This document shows, in pieces, positions 8,610 to 17,439 of a DNA stretch of 64,000 bases (the stretch's first letter is position 1; each line of letters starts with the position of its first letter). The notes beneath the pieces were generated by a model. The model saw nothing but the letters and a program-made list of their open reading frames with translations, ran no database searches and had not been told where the DNA came from. The DNA comes from Carboxylicivirga litoralis. GTDB taxonomy: Bacteria; Bacteroidota; Bacteroidia; Bacteroidales; Marinilabiliaceae. Both the position numbers and the translations under genes were made by a program. Location: contig NZ_JAFMVC010000001.1 of the NCBI RefSeq assembly GCF_025499605.1, forward strand, positions 124,001 through 188,000, given 5' to 3'.

Positions 8610-9377
8610 ATGCTAAGTAAAAACAAGCAAAAATTCATTTTGTCATTAAACCGAAAAAAGATGCGCGATCAAAATGAACTCTTTGTGGCCGAAGGTCATA
8701 AACTGGTTAGTGATCTACTTAGCTCAGACATTCACCCTTCAACAATAATTGGCACCGCTCAATGGCTTGTTCAAAATGATAAACGAATACCTCACAACAC
8801 TGAGGTGATAGAAGCCACCAATGAAGAAATTAAAAAGGTGAGTGCATTGAAAAGTCCACCCGAAGTTATCGGTTTATTTCATCAAAATAACAACATTCTT
8901 AATATTTCTCAACTAAGCGATAAGCTATGTCTTTTTTTGGATGAAGTACAAGATCCGGGCAACCTGGGCACCATTGTCAGGTTAGCCGATTGGTTTGGAA
9001 TAAAGGACATTATCTGCTCAAAAAACTGTGCCGATATCTACAACCCCAAGACGATTCAATCGACCATGGGCGCCATTAGCCGTATCAATGTATATTACGT
9101 GGAAAATACTAGCTTTTTAGAAACCTATTCTGAGCTTGGCTTACCTATTTACGGCACTTTTTTAGATGGGGAGAACATGTACAATAAGCAACTAAGCATC
9201 AATGGATTAATCATCATGGGCAATGAAGGCAAAGGCATTAGCTCCGAGGTCGAACAGTTTATCAATCATCGATTGTACATCCCACCATTCCCGGCAGATG
9301 CACCAACATCAGAATCGTTAAATGTATCGGTTGCCACAGCAATTATTTGCGCTGAATTTAGAAGGCAAGTGAAATAA
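8610..9377 (+). CDS. TrmH/SpoU-family RNA 2'-O-methyltransferase
   Basis: This 255-residue enzyme uses S-adenosylmethionine to methylate a ribose 2'-OH in rRNA or tRNA. The N-terminal substrate-binding domain covers about residues 1-90. The SPOUT catalytic domain (about 105-250) shows the three motifs: LDEVQDPGNLGTIVRLADWFG (motif 1), IIMGNEGKGIS (motif 2) and PPFPADAPTSESLNVSVATAI (motif 3, here with a PP-F/PADAP variation). The trefoil knot residues Asn and Glu are kept. The target nucleotide is unknown. A TAACTTTG box at 8564-8571 is a possible -7 element. It ends three bases before the convergent FAD oxidoreductase gene. Confidence 0.9.
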   Translation: MLSKNKQKFILSLNRKKMRDQNELFVAEGHKLVSDLLSSDIHPSTIIGTAQWLVQNDKRIPHNTEVIEATNEEIKKVSALKSPPEVIGLFHQNNNILNISQLSDKLCLFLDEVQDPGNLGTIVRLADWFGIKDIICSKNCADIYNPKTIQSTMGAISRINVYYVENTSFLETYSELGLPIYGTFLDGENMYNKQLSINGLIIMGNEGKGISSEVEQFINHRLYIPPFPADAPTSESLNVSVATAIICAEFRRQVK

Positions 9378-9380
9378 ACC

Positions 9381-10970
9381 CTATTTCCTGTTTAGGTCGG
9401 CTATTGTTTTTCCGGTAATAAATTCCCAGGCTTTTTCAGCACAACGCTCACCATCAATAGCAGAAGAGGCTATACCTCCTGCATATCCTGCGCCTTCACC
9501 ACAAGGATACAAACCTTGTACCTGGACATGCTGAAACGTCGCCCTGTCGCGCGGTATACGAACCGGCGAAGAGGTGCGGCTTTCAACACCAACAACCAGT
9601 GCCTCGTTAGTCACAAAGCCATGGGCACGCCTGTCGAAATAATCGAATCCTTTGCGCAGTCGCATACCAATATTTTCGGGTAACCAAAAATGCAAAGGTG
9701 AAGCCACCAAACCAGGCACATATGAACACTCCGGCAAATCATAAGACAACTGTCCATCAACAAAATCAGCTAAAGACTGAGCTGGCGCCACAACTCCCTG
9801 ACCTCCATTAACGAAGGCCAATCGCTCTAATTCTTTCTGGTACTCCAAGCCTCCTAAAACACCTTTGTTTTGAAACTCGCCAATATCTTCAGGTTTTACC
9901 TCAACCACCATACCGGAATTAGCCCAGGGTGAATTACGCTTGGATGGCGACATACCGTTTACCACCATTTCATCAGCATCGGTCATTGCCGGCACAATAA
10001 AGCCTCCCGGACACATACAAAACGAATAAACGCCACGGTTATCCATCTGGCACGATAAACTATAGGTAGCTGCCGGTAAATAATCGCCCCGTCCTTTTGG
10101 AGAGTGGTATTGAATTTGGTCAATCAGTTCCTGCGGATGCTCAACACGCACCCCCATCGCCCATGTTTTGGCTTCCAACTCAACATTATTCTCATCCAGC
10201 ATGTAATATACATCGCGTGCCGAATGACCGGTAGCCAACACGACTGCTTGCCCAAGTATTTTATCTCCCGATTCTACCTCTACACCGGTAATTCGGTTTT
10301 CGTCCAAAATCAGATTCGTAACCTTTGTATCGAAATGCACCTCACCACCTGCATCAATTATTGATTGACGCATGGCTTTAATAACCTCGGGTAGTTTATC
10401 TGTTCCAATATGCGGATGGGCATCAATCAGTATATCCTCACTGGCACCGTGAAAGTTGAATACTTCCAGTACTTTTTTGAAATCACCTCTTTTTGTACTG
10501 CGTGTATACAGCTTACCATCAGAAAACGTTCCGGCTCCTCCTTCGCCAAAGGCATAGTTCGATTCTGTATTAACCGACTCGTTGCGGTTTAACAAAGCCA
10601 GGTCTTTTTTACGTTCATTCACGCCACGCCCACGCTCCAGTACAATCGGTCGAAGCCCCAATTCAATCAATCGCAAAGCCGCAAAATAACCTCCGGGACC
10701 TGCCCCTACAATAACCACTTCGGGTTTATTGTTAACATCAGGATATTCAAACTTTACAGGTTCTAACTTTGGTGGCTTAGCATTGGCATATGCCTCAATG
10801 TGCAATTGCACCAACACCTTCTTTTGGCGGGCATCAATAGAACGTTTAACCACACGAAAATAAGTCACCTTTTCGGGGGTAACCTTCATTTTTTTGGCTA
10901 CCAAACTTTTGATAATCGTATTATCAGCAGCCTCTTTAGGAGATAAACGTAAAACTATTTCGCGTTTCAT
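9381..10970 (-). CDS. NAD(P)/FAD-dependent oxidoreductase (COG2509-type)
   Basis: This 529-residue flavoprotein has an N-terminal domain of about 80 residues rich in Lys/Val (KMKVTPEKVTYFRVVKRSID). It is followed by a Rossmann FAD-binding motif VVIVGAGPGGYFAALRL (about residues 85-101) with acidic end VLERG. Later FAD contacts are ATGHSARD (about 247-254) and the C-terminal GEGAGYAGGIASSAIDG (about 494-510). This is the widely conserved uncharacterised FAD-dependent dehydrogenase family; the substrate is unknown. No partner genes are adjacent. It ends tail-to-tail with the SpoU gene with only three bases between stop codons, so the two transcripts probably overlap. Confidence 0.86.
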   Translation of the reverse strand: MKREIVLRLSPKEAADNTIIKSLVAKKMKVTPEKVTYFRVVKRSIDARQKKVLVQLHIEAYANAKPPKLEPVKFEYPDVNNKPEVVIVGAGPGGYFAALRLIELGLRPIVLERGRGVNERKKDLALLNRNESVNTESNYAFGEGGAGTFSDGKLYTRSTKRGDFKKVLEVFNFHGASEDILIDAHPHIGTDKLPEVIKAMRQSIIDAGGEVHFDTKVTNLILDENRITGVEVESGDKILGQAVVLATGHSARDVYYMLDENNVELEAKTWAMGVRVEHPQELIDQIQYHSPKGRGDYLPAATYSLSCQMDNRGVYSFCMCPGGFIVPAMTDADEMVVNGMSPSKRNSPWANSGMVVEVKPEDIGEFQNKGVLGGLEYQKELERLAFVNGGQGVVAPAQSLADFVDGQLSYDLPECSYVPGLVASPLHFWLPENIGMRLRKGFDYFDRRAHGFVTNEALVVGVESRTSSPVRIPRDRATFQHVQVQGLYPCGEGAGYAGGIASSAIDGERCAEKAWEFITGKTIADLNRK

Positions 10971-11034
10971 TGATGCAGTGTATTATAGCCCATTCATCAT
11001 GAATGAGCCTATTCAGACGCAAAAGTAATTGAAT

Positions 11035-11754
11035 TTATTCAAAATAGAAGGTCAGACAAAAGATTCGGGAGTTGAGTTTATTTAGTGCCTCGGTATAAGC
11101 CTCATCGCCCGGTTCGCCTGTTCCGTCATGATTAAGCATATCTGCCAGACCAATCGACATCTTCGCTTCAACCGACAATCGGAAATAAGTCAGGTAAAAA
11201 TCAAAGCCGGCACCAAATTCAAGATACCCATCCAAGGAATTTAACAGCAATTTATCCTGCTTATCCTTGGCTAAATCAAAACGTGTATTGAAACCTCCAA
11301 CCAGATAAGGCTTGGCATTGTGCATTCGAAAAGCGTTATATTTAAGCAATAATGGAAACTCCAGGTACGTCGACTTAATTTTAAAGGTTTCCCGCTCTCC
11401 AACCATGTTACCATCCCCGTCATAGCGAATGTAGCTCATATTTCGTTGCCCAAAACTAATGCCTGGTAAAAAACGCAGATTTAAATGTTCTCGTAGTTTA
11501 TAACTGGAAACAATACCGATATTCAAACCCGGTGTAAGATCTACCACATCCGCATACAAGAGTTCGCCATCAACACTAATGGGCATACCTGTATTATACA
11601 CCTTAAAATCCATGGTATTAATACCAATAAGGAAACCAAAATGCAGCGGCCGCTCATCAAAGGAACGAAGATTAGGTATACGGCTTCTTTTGCCTTGTGC
11701 AAAAACGGCACTTACCTGAACCAATAGAAATATGACAATTAATAGTTTTTTCAA
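11035..11754 (-). CDS. porT: Type IX secretion outer-membrane protein PorT (SprT)
   Basis: This 239-residue protein has a signal peptide (MKKLLIVIFLLVQVSAVFAQ) and then an eight-strand-like beta-barrel. Characteristic segments are RPLHFGFLIGINTMDF (about residues 36-51), a pattern of alternating aromatic strands, and C-terminal LNSRIFCLTFYFE. PorT/SprT is a required outer-membrane component of the type IX secretion system. Its position directly downstream of menG/ubiE matches the arrangement known in Bacteroidota (sprT next to ubiE), which supports the call over a generic porin. The 43-base gap to menG suggests one operon. Confidence 0.85.
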   Translation of the reverse strand: MKKLLIVIFLLVQVSAVFAQGKRSRIPNLRSFDERPLHFGFLIGINTMDFKVYNTGMPISVDGELLYADVVDLTPGLNIGIVSSYKLREHLNLRFLPGISFGQRNMSYIRYDGDGNMVGERETFKIKSTYLEFPLLLKYNAFRMHNAKPYLVGGFNTRFDLAKDKQDKLLLNSLDGYLEFGAGFDFYLTYFRLSVEAKMSIGLADMLNHDGTGEPGDEAYTEALNKLNSRIFCLTFYFE

Positions 11755-11797
11755 TGGATGCGAATTGACTTTACATTATAACAGATAAAACAGCTTT

Positions 11798-12526
11798 TTA
11801 TTGCGCCTTCTTTTCCGACAGGTAAATTGTTGCAATGCCCATTGTTTGATTATAACGCTTGACTGGTGTCATGCCAGCCTTTACCAACTCCTCATCAAAA
11901 CGTTGTCCATCGGGGAAAGACAGCACGGATTCAGGCAGATAGGTATAGGCTGCTTTATCTTTCGAAATAATCCCACCCAACCAAGGCAAGATGTAACGAA
12001 AATAGAAAAGATACAATTGCTTAAACGGGAAATAAGCAGGCTTCGAAAATTCTAACACAACCATTTTTCCACCTTCTTTGAGCGTTCGGGCCATATCTGT
12101 CAAGCCCTTGTTCAGGTTTTCAAAGTTACGAACTCCAAAAGCCACCATCACTGCATCAAAGGTATTGTCCTCGAATGGCAGGTTTTCTGAATCACCTTCC
12201 TGCACCGATATGCTTTCTGTTAATTGACGCTTTTTTATTTTCTCTTCAGCTACTTTCAACATCTCTGTAGAAATATCGACACCAACCACCTTACACCCGA
12301 GACGACGCTGCGCTTCCAATGCCAGATCACCAGTTCCTGTGGCTACATCTAAAATAAGAGGTTCCTTCATCCCTTTAAAGAGGTTAATAGCTCTTTTACG
12401 CCAGATTTTATCAATGCCCATTGATAAAAAATGATTTAGAAAATCATATTTAGGAGCAATATTGTTGAACATACCAGCCACCTGTGTTTTCTTGGAGCCT
12501 TCCGATGTATATGGTTTAACTGTCAT
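11798..12526 (-). CDS. menG: Demethylmenaquinone methyltransferase
   Basis: This 242-residue SAM-dependent methyltransferase of the UbiE/MenG family carries out the last step of menaquinone synthesis (C-methylation of demethylmenaquinone). Motif I ILDVATGTGDLALEA is near residues 59-73, and the family signatures YDFLNHFLSMGIDKIWR (about 28-44) and VAFGVRNFENLNKGL (about 126-140) are intact. Bacteroidota use menaquinone, so the MenG role is preferred over ubiquinone synthesis. It is upstream of porT in the same orientation. Confidence 0.95.
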   Translation of the reverse strand: MTVKPYTSEGSKKTQVAGMFNNIAPKYDFLNHFLSMGIDKIWRKRAINLFKGMKEPLILDVATGTGDLALEAQRRLGCKVVGVDISTEMLKVAEEKIKKRQLTESISVQEGDSENLPFEDNTFDAVMVAFGVRNFENLNKGLTDMARTLKEGGKMVVLEFSKPAYFPFKQLYLFYFRYILPWLGGIISKDKAAYTYLPESVLSFPDGQRFDEELVKAGMTPVKRYNQTMGIATIYLSEKKAQ

Positions 12527-12577
12527 CGATATTTATTTTTCGTCAAAAATATAAAAAAGCAAGGATTTATAGCTACA

Positions 12578-12610
12578 TAAAAAAAGAGGATGTTTGCTTT
12601 AAACACCCTC
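12578..12610 (-). terminator. Terminator after the TlpA-like gene
   Basis: GAGG-A-TGTTT (12586-12595) pairs with AAACA-C-CCTC (12601-12610). On the reverse strand the hairpin is followed by a run of seven T, 22 bases after the thioredoxin-like gene. Confidence 0.7.
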
Positions 12611-12631
12611 CAATTCTATCGTGTTGATTAT

Positions 12632-13150
12632 TTACAACTGTCGTTTTAATACATCAATCATGTGCTCAAATTCCTGGTGACTATAACCAACCGAGGCATA
12701 TACTATTTTCCCACCTTTGTTGATGATATAGTTACGCGGAATTGATTGCGTGGCAAACTGACTAAAAACTTTTCGTTCTTCATCGGGGCAAAAAGGTAAA
12801 TCAAGCCCTTTATCCTCAGCAAACTTCTTTAACTCTTCAGGATTATGCTCACGGCCAACAACTAGAAGAACAAAATCCTCGTTGTCTTTAAATTGCTTCC
12901 ATACTTCCTTTTCGAGTACCGGTAATTCCTTTACACAGGGCGGACACCAGGTAGCAAAGAAATTAATGAGAACCACTTTTCCTTTTAAATCAGCCGTTGA
13001 CACTTCCCCATCGGGTGTCATCACTGTAAAGTCGGGTGCCACATCACCCACTTTTATCTTATCTGCTTCGTTGCCACTTGCCCAGGCAACCAGAACACCA
13101 GCGGTCATAACTGCAACTACAAGCAGTAAAATTCTTAATTTAGACTTCAT
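12632..13150 (-). CDS. TlpA-like thioredoxin-fold protein
   Basis: This 172-residue exported thiol-disulfide protein has a signal peptide or anchor at residues 1-25 (LRILLLVVAVMTAGVLVAWA), then an AhpC/TlpA-type thioredoxin domain. The redox motif FFATWCPPC places the active cysteines at 69 and 72. The cis-proline equivalent is in SIPRNYII. Such proteins reduce or shuffle disulfides in the periplasm, or serve cytochrome c maturation. The substrate is unknown. It lies 19 bases downstream of purL on the same strand, and a terminator follows. Confidence 0.88.
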   Translation of the reverse strand: MKSKLRILLLVVAVMTAGVLVAWASGNEADKIKVGDVAPDFTVMTPDGEVSTADLKGKVVLINFFATWCPPCVKELPVLEKEVWKQFKDNEDFVLLVVGREHNPEELKKFAEDKGLDLPFCPDEERKVFSQFATQSIPRNYIINKGGKIVYASVGYSHQEFEHMIDVLKRQL

Positions 13151-13169
13151 AGATTATTTTGTGTGAATA

Positions 13170-15395
13170 TTATTCTCCTTCAACCCAGGTTGCCAGCTTT
13201 TGTTCAAATGCATTTTTGAGTTCATCGATATAGCCATACGACTCATCGTCGATTCTGATTTCTCCTTTGGTTACATGTCCTAATATTGAAAACGGCACAT
13301 TGGTGCTCATCATAAAGTCAACGAAATCATCCTGTTTTTCTGGCGATACAGAAACCACAACCCGGCTTTGAGATTCACCAAATAAGAAAGCCTCTTTTCT
13401 GATTTCAGCATCGGATGTAATATCAAAACCAAATTCCAAAGGTATACCCGACTCTAACAAGCTAAAGAACAACCCTCCATTGGACACATCGTGTACAGAA
13501 CGCACCAGCCCCTTTCGAATCATTTCAGACACTGAACTTTGTAGCTCTTTTTCTTCTTCGGCATCGTAATTGGGCGCTGCCGACTTTTTAATATTTAAGA
13601 TACTACTGGCATATTCCGACGAGTTAACATCATTGCGTGATTGACCAACCAGGAATATCATGTCACCTTTATGACGGAAAGATAAGGTGCTATGATGCTT
13701 TTTATCATCAACTACGCCAACCATACCAATAACCGGAGTTGGTGTAATTGCCTTTAATTGTCCATTCTCTGAACGCTGATTATAGAAGCTCACATTGCCA
13801 CTTACCACCGGTACATTATAATCATTACAAGCTTTACTAATGCCTTTTACGGAATCAACAAATGTGCGATACACTTTTGGATCATATGGATTGCCGTAAT
13901 TGAGACAATCTGATAAAGCAATTGGCTTACCACCTGCACAAATTATATTACGGGCAGCTTCTGCAACAGCTATCTGTGCCCCAACGTAAGCATCCGATTT
14001 CATATAACGCGAGTTACAATCCATGGTGGCCACTAATGTCTTATCAGAACCTTCGATGCGGATAAACGAAGCATCTGCTGGATAATCACCACTATCACCC
14101 TTAGAGTGAGATGGTTTACTAAATTTATTTGTCAGCCAGCTTTTGGATGTCACATTTAGGTTCGACAACATCTTACGAACTACATCAGGATAATAATCCG
14201 GCTCATCGTAGATATCCAGGTTAATCTCAGGTGATTTTATCGGTTCTTGTTCAAACTCGCGCTCATATTCCGGAGCTGAATCACCCAACATGGCTATATC
14301 AACCGGCACCTCAGCCACTATATAGTTTTTATCAGAACAAGCTACCTTATTGTCATCTGTTACTTTACCAATAACTGCCATCGCCACTTCCAAACGCTCA
14401 ACCACCTCTTTTACTGCAGGAAGATCTTCTGGTGAAATACACAACAATACGCGTCCCCAGGTCTGTGAGAGCAATAAATCTTTTACTTCTAAGTCATTCT
14501 GTCGACGAGGTATCTGATCTACATCCAGGTGTATACCTGACTTTCCTCGATTAGCCATATCTATTGCAGCACCAACAACTCCCTGCGTACCTATTGACTG
14601 AGCTCCAACAACATTAACTCTTTCAGCTATTTGATGAATAGCTTCTTGTAGTTCCTTTTCAATCGAAACATCCATCATCTGGTCGATTGAAACAGGTGGG
14701 GTATCAATTTCAGCTAATATATCCGTTTCAAACACATCGGTATCAACGCCATCTTTTCCTGTGCGAGCTCCAATTATCAATATCAGGTTATCTTTTCCTT
14801 CTGCTTTACCTAACAACAACTTATCTTTAGGTACAAGGCCAATGGCCATATTGTTAATAATTGGTGTTGTGTTGTATCCACGTGAGAAAAAGGTTTCACC
14901 TCCTACTATTGGCACCTCGGCACCGCGTTCGTATTCACATATTCCTTCGGCAACCTCTTCAAATAACCAACGAGCTGTATCGCGTTTTCCATCTCCAAAT
15001 CGTAACGAACTTAAAAAAGCAGCCGGCTTTGCCCCCATCGAGAAAATATCGCGTACAACTACCCGCAGGCCTGTAAGAGCACCAAGACGTGGCTGTATGG
15101 CACAGGGGCTATTGTGCGATTCAACTTTAAAAACACAGGCATTGCCATCACCCAAATCAACAACGCCGGCATTTTCATCACCTGCTTCAACCAGCACTCC
15201 TTTGCCTTTGGTAGGTAAAGTCCTTAACCACTTTATGGAGTTTTTATAACTGGCATGCTCCGACCACAGTCGCGAAAACAGTTTTAGTTCCAATGAATTC
15301 GGATGGCGACCAAGTAAAACTTTAATCTTTTCAAATTCTTCAGAAGTTAACTCTAACTTCTCAGCTTCTTCTATTGTAGGTATTGTTTCACTCAT
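13170..15395 (-). CDS. purL: Phosphoribosylformylglycinamidine synthase subunit PurL (small type)
   Basis: At 741 residues this is the small PurL form. It makes FGAM from FGAR, ATP and ammonia in purine synthesis, with ammonia supplied by PurQ and assembly aided by PurS. Family motifs are present: FSRLWSEHASYKNS (about 41-54), VFKVESHNSPCAIQPRLGA (about 88-106), VVGGETFFSRGY (about 161-172) and RSVHDVSNGGLFFSLLESG near the C-terminus. The glutaminase domain found in large PurL (about 1300 residues) is absent. purS and purQ are not in this window, so they must lie elsewhere. Confidence 0.94.
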   Translation of the reverse strand: MSETIPTIEEAEKLELTSEEFEKIKVLLGRHPNSLELKLFSRLWSEHASYKNSIKWLRTLPTKGKGVLVEAGDENAGVVDLGDGNACVFKVESHNSPCAIQPRLGALTGLRVVVRDIFSMGAKPAAFLSSLRFGDGKRDTARWLFEEVAEGICEYERGAEVPIVGGETFFSRGYNTTPIINNMAIGLVPKDKLLLGKAEGKDNLILIIGARTGKDGVDTDVFETDILAEIDTPPVSIDQMMDVSIEKELQEAIHQIAERVNVVGAQSIGTQGVVGAAIDMANRGKSGIHLDVDQIPRRQNDLEVKDLLLSQTWGRVLLCISPEDLPAVKEVVERLEVAMAVIGKVTDDNKVACSDKNYIVAEVPVDIAMLGDSAPEYEREFEQEPIKSPEINLDIYDEPDYYPDVVRKMLSNLNVTSKSWLTNKFSKPSHSKGDSGDYPADASFIRIEGSDKTLVATMDCNSRYMKSDAYVGAQIAVAEAARNIICAGGKPIALSDCLNYGNPYDPKVYRTFVDSVKGISKACNDYNVPVVSGNVSFYNQRSENGQLKAITPTPVIGMVGVVDDKKHHSTLSFRHKGDMIFLVGQSRNDVNSSEYASSILNIKKSAAPNYDAEEEKELQSSVSEMIRKGLVRSVHDVSNGGLFFSLLESGIPLEFGFDITSDAEIRKEAFLFGESQSRVVVSVSPEKQDDFVDFMMSTNVPFSILGHVTKGEIRIDDESYGYIDELKNAFEQKLATWVEGE

Positions 15396-15606
15396 AGCTC
15401 AGCATTTTAGAATTGTCCTTTCTTACAGAAACAATTTAATATACATTTGTAAGGTTTCAGGCTAAGGAGATATTCATGTTGAAAGTATAAAAAATAACTC
15501 AAACGCCAAACGGAAAAAAGCTTTTAAACGTAACACTTGAGAAACGTCAGGAAAATTTACGCGAACTCTTGATTTTAATTGAGGAACGAAATAAAAACAC
15601 ATATCT

Positions 15607-16365
15607 ATGAATAAAATAGCCATGGTTACCGGAGCCACTTCCGGCATTGGTAAAGCGACTGCTCTTAAACTTGCTCAAAACGGTTTTAACCTGATTATTA
15701 CCGGTAGACGCAACGACAGACTGGAGGAATTAAAAAGTGAATTAGAAAGTAAAAACACCAGCATCTTCTCTCTTTGTTTTGATATCAGAAACACATTAGA
15801 AATTGACAAAGCAGTAGCCTCCCTACCTACCGAATGGAAAAGTATTGACGTGCTTGTTAACAATGCAGGATTAGCGGCTGGTGCTGACCCAATTCATGAT
15901 GGTTTGTGGAGTGATTGGGAACAAATGATTGACACTAACATCAAAGGTTTATTGTACCTATCGAAGCAGATTATCCCTGGTATGATGGAGCGTAAAAAAG
16001 GCCACATTATTAATGTATCCTCCATTGCCGGCAAAGAAACCTATGCCAATGGCAATGTTTATTGTGCAACCAAGCATGCAGTTGAAGCCATTACCAAAGG
16101 TATGCGCATCGACTTATTGCCTTATAACATTAAAGTTTCTTCAGTATCACCGGGCATGGTGGAGACTGAATTCTCCATTGTGCGCTACCATGGCGATACA
16201 GACAAAGCTGATAATGTTTACAAAGGACTAACGCCGCTTTATGCTGATGACATTGCCGATGCCATCGAGTACATGGTAACACGCCCACCGCATGTCAATA
16301 TTAACGACATGTTGATAATGCCAACTGCACAGGCCAGTGCTGTTTACAATCACAGAGAAGAGTAA
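15607..16365 (+). CDS. Short-chain dehydrogenase/reductase (YdfG-like)
   Basis: This 252-residue classical SDR enzyme has the NAD(P)-binding motif TGATSGIG at residues 8-15, the NNAG motif near 86-89, catalytic Ser in NVSSIAG and the YxxxK pair in VYCATKHA. Residues after the second strand (TGRRNDR) are basic, which favours NADP(H). Relatives oxidise beta-hydroxy acids such as serine or 3-hydroxypropionate, or act on small aldehydes. The actual substrate is unknown. The TAA stop is immediately followed by the ATG of the Ldh-family gene, so the two are translated from one mRNA. Confidence 0.88.
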   Translation: MNKIAMVTGATSGIGKATALKLAQNGFNLIITGRRNDRLEELKSELESKNTSIFSLCFDIRNTLEIDKAVASLPTEWKSIDVLVNNAGLAAGADPIHDGLWSDWEQMIDTNIKGLLYLSKQIIPGMMERKKGHIINVSSIAGKETYANGNVYCATKHAVEAITKGMRIDLLPYNIKVSSVSPGMVETEFSIVRYHGDTDKADNVYKGLTPLYADDIADAIEYMVTRPPHVNINDMLIMPTAQASAVYNHREE

Positions 16366-17439
16366 ATGATATATTCAGCTGAACAGCTTAAAACATTTGT
16401 AAAAAATGCATTTTTAGCAGCCGGAGCCAGTGAAGAACATGCTTTACTGGCCTCGGAAGCATTGCTTGCTGCCGACCTGCGCGGTGTGGATTCTCATGGA
16501 GTAGCACGGCTATCCGGTTACATCCGGCTATGGCAGCAACAACGCCTTAATATGCAGCCTAACATTCAGCTTGAACACGAAACACCAAGTACAGCAGTTG
16601 TCAATGGAGACCTGGGAGCCGGACTCATTGTTGCACAACGTGCCATGGACATTGCCATTGAAAAAGCCAACAATGTAGGAACCGGCTGGGTAGCGGTTAA
16701 AAACTCCAACCATTTTGGCATTGCCGGTTATCATGCTATGAAAGCACTAAAGCATGATATGATTGGCATTAGCATGACCAATGCCAGCGCATTGGTGGCT
16801 CCCACTTTCTCCAAAGACCGAATGCTGGGAACTAATCCTATTGCTGTAGCCATTCCTGCCGGCAAAGAACCACCTTTTGTGATGGATATGGCCACTACTC
16901 CTGCCGCCAATGGCAAGTTGGAAGTAAACGAACGACTCAATAAAGACATACCGAAGGGCTGGGCACAAACCAAAGAAGGCCACTCAACAACGGATAACTG
17001 CGCATTGAAAAATGGTGGCGCCATGCTACCCTTGGGTTCCGATCGCGAACATGGCTCGCACAAAGGGTATTGCCTTGGAGCATGGGTCGATATTTTTTCG
17101 GCCGTTCTATCTGGTGCTAATTATGGACCATGGGTGCCTCCCTTTGTATCGTTTCTATCACCACCTCCTAACCCGGTTGGCGAAGGTATTGGCCATTTTG
17201 TTGGTGCTATGCGCATTGACGCCTTCAGGCCTGCTGACGAATTTAAAGCACACATGGATAACTGGATTCAGGCTTTTAGAAAGGCAAAAAGTGTGGAAGG
17301 TCAACCAGTAGTGCAAATACCCGGTGACCAGGAACGCTTGATTGAAGAAGAAAGGATGAGGCAGGGTATCTGTATTCATTCGAGCGTTGAAGAAGATATG
17401 GCTGAAATTGCCCAACTTCTCAATATAAACCGACCTTAA
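16366..17439 (+). CDS. Malate/L-lactate dehydrogenase family oxidoreductase
   Basis: This 357-residue enzyme belongs to the Ldh_2 (YlbC/YiaK/AllD) family of NAD(P)-dependent 2-hydroxyacid dehydrogenases, which is unrelated to classical malate dehydrogenase. Visible signatures are LRGVDSHGVARL (about 38-49), with the catalytic His, VKNSNHFGIAGYHAM (about 107-121), TNPIAVAIPAG (about 162-172) and HGSHKGYCLG (about 230-239). Candidates for substrate are malate, lactate, ureidoglycolate or 2,3-diketogulonate; sequence alone does not decide. The start abuts the SDR stop. Its 3' end overlaps the serpin gene by 4 bases through a shared TTAA. Confidence 0.87.
   Translation: MIYSAEQLKTFVKNAFLAAGASEEHALLASEALLAADLRGVDSHGVARLSGYIRLWQQQRLNMQPNIQLEHETPSTAVVNGDLGAGLIVAQRAMDIAIEKANNVGTGWVAVKNSNHFGIAGYHAMKALKHDMIGISMTNASALVAPTFSKDRMLGTNPIAVAIPAGKEPPFVMDMATTPAANGKLEVNERLNKDIPKGWAQTKEGHSTTDNCALKNGGAMLPLGSDREHGSHKGYCLGAWVDIFSAVLSGANYGPWVPPFVSFLSPPPNPVGEGIGHFVGAMRIDAFRPADEFKAHMDNWIQAFRKAKSVEGQPVVQIPGDQERLIEEERMRQGICIHSSVEEDMAEIAQLLNINRP

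Noticed and set aside
14761-15249. A 162-residue open frame on the plus strand
   Set aside because: It lies entirely antisense to purL, whose reverse-strand product has all family motifs; the frame is a by-product of codon bias.
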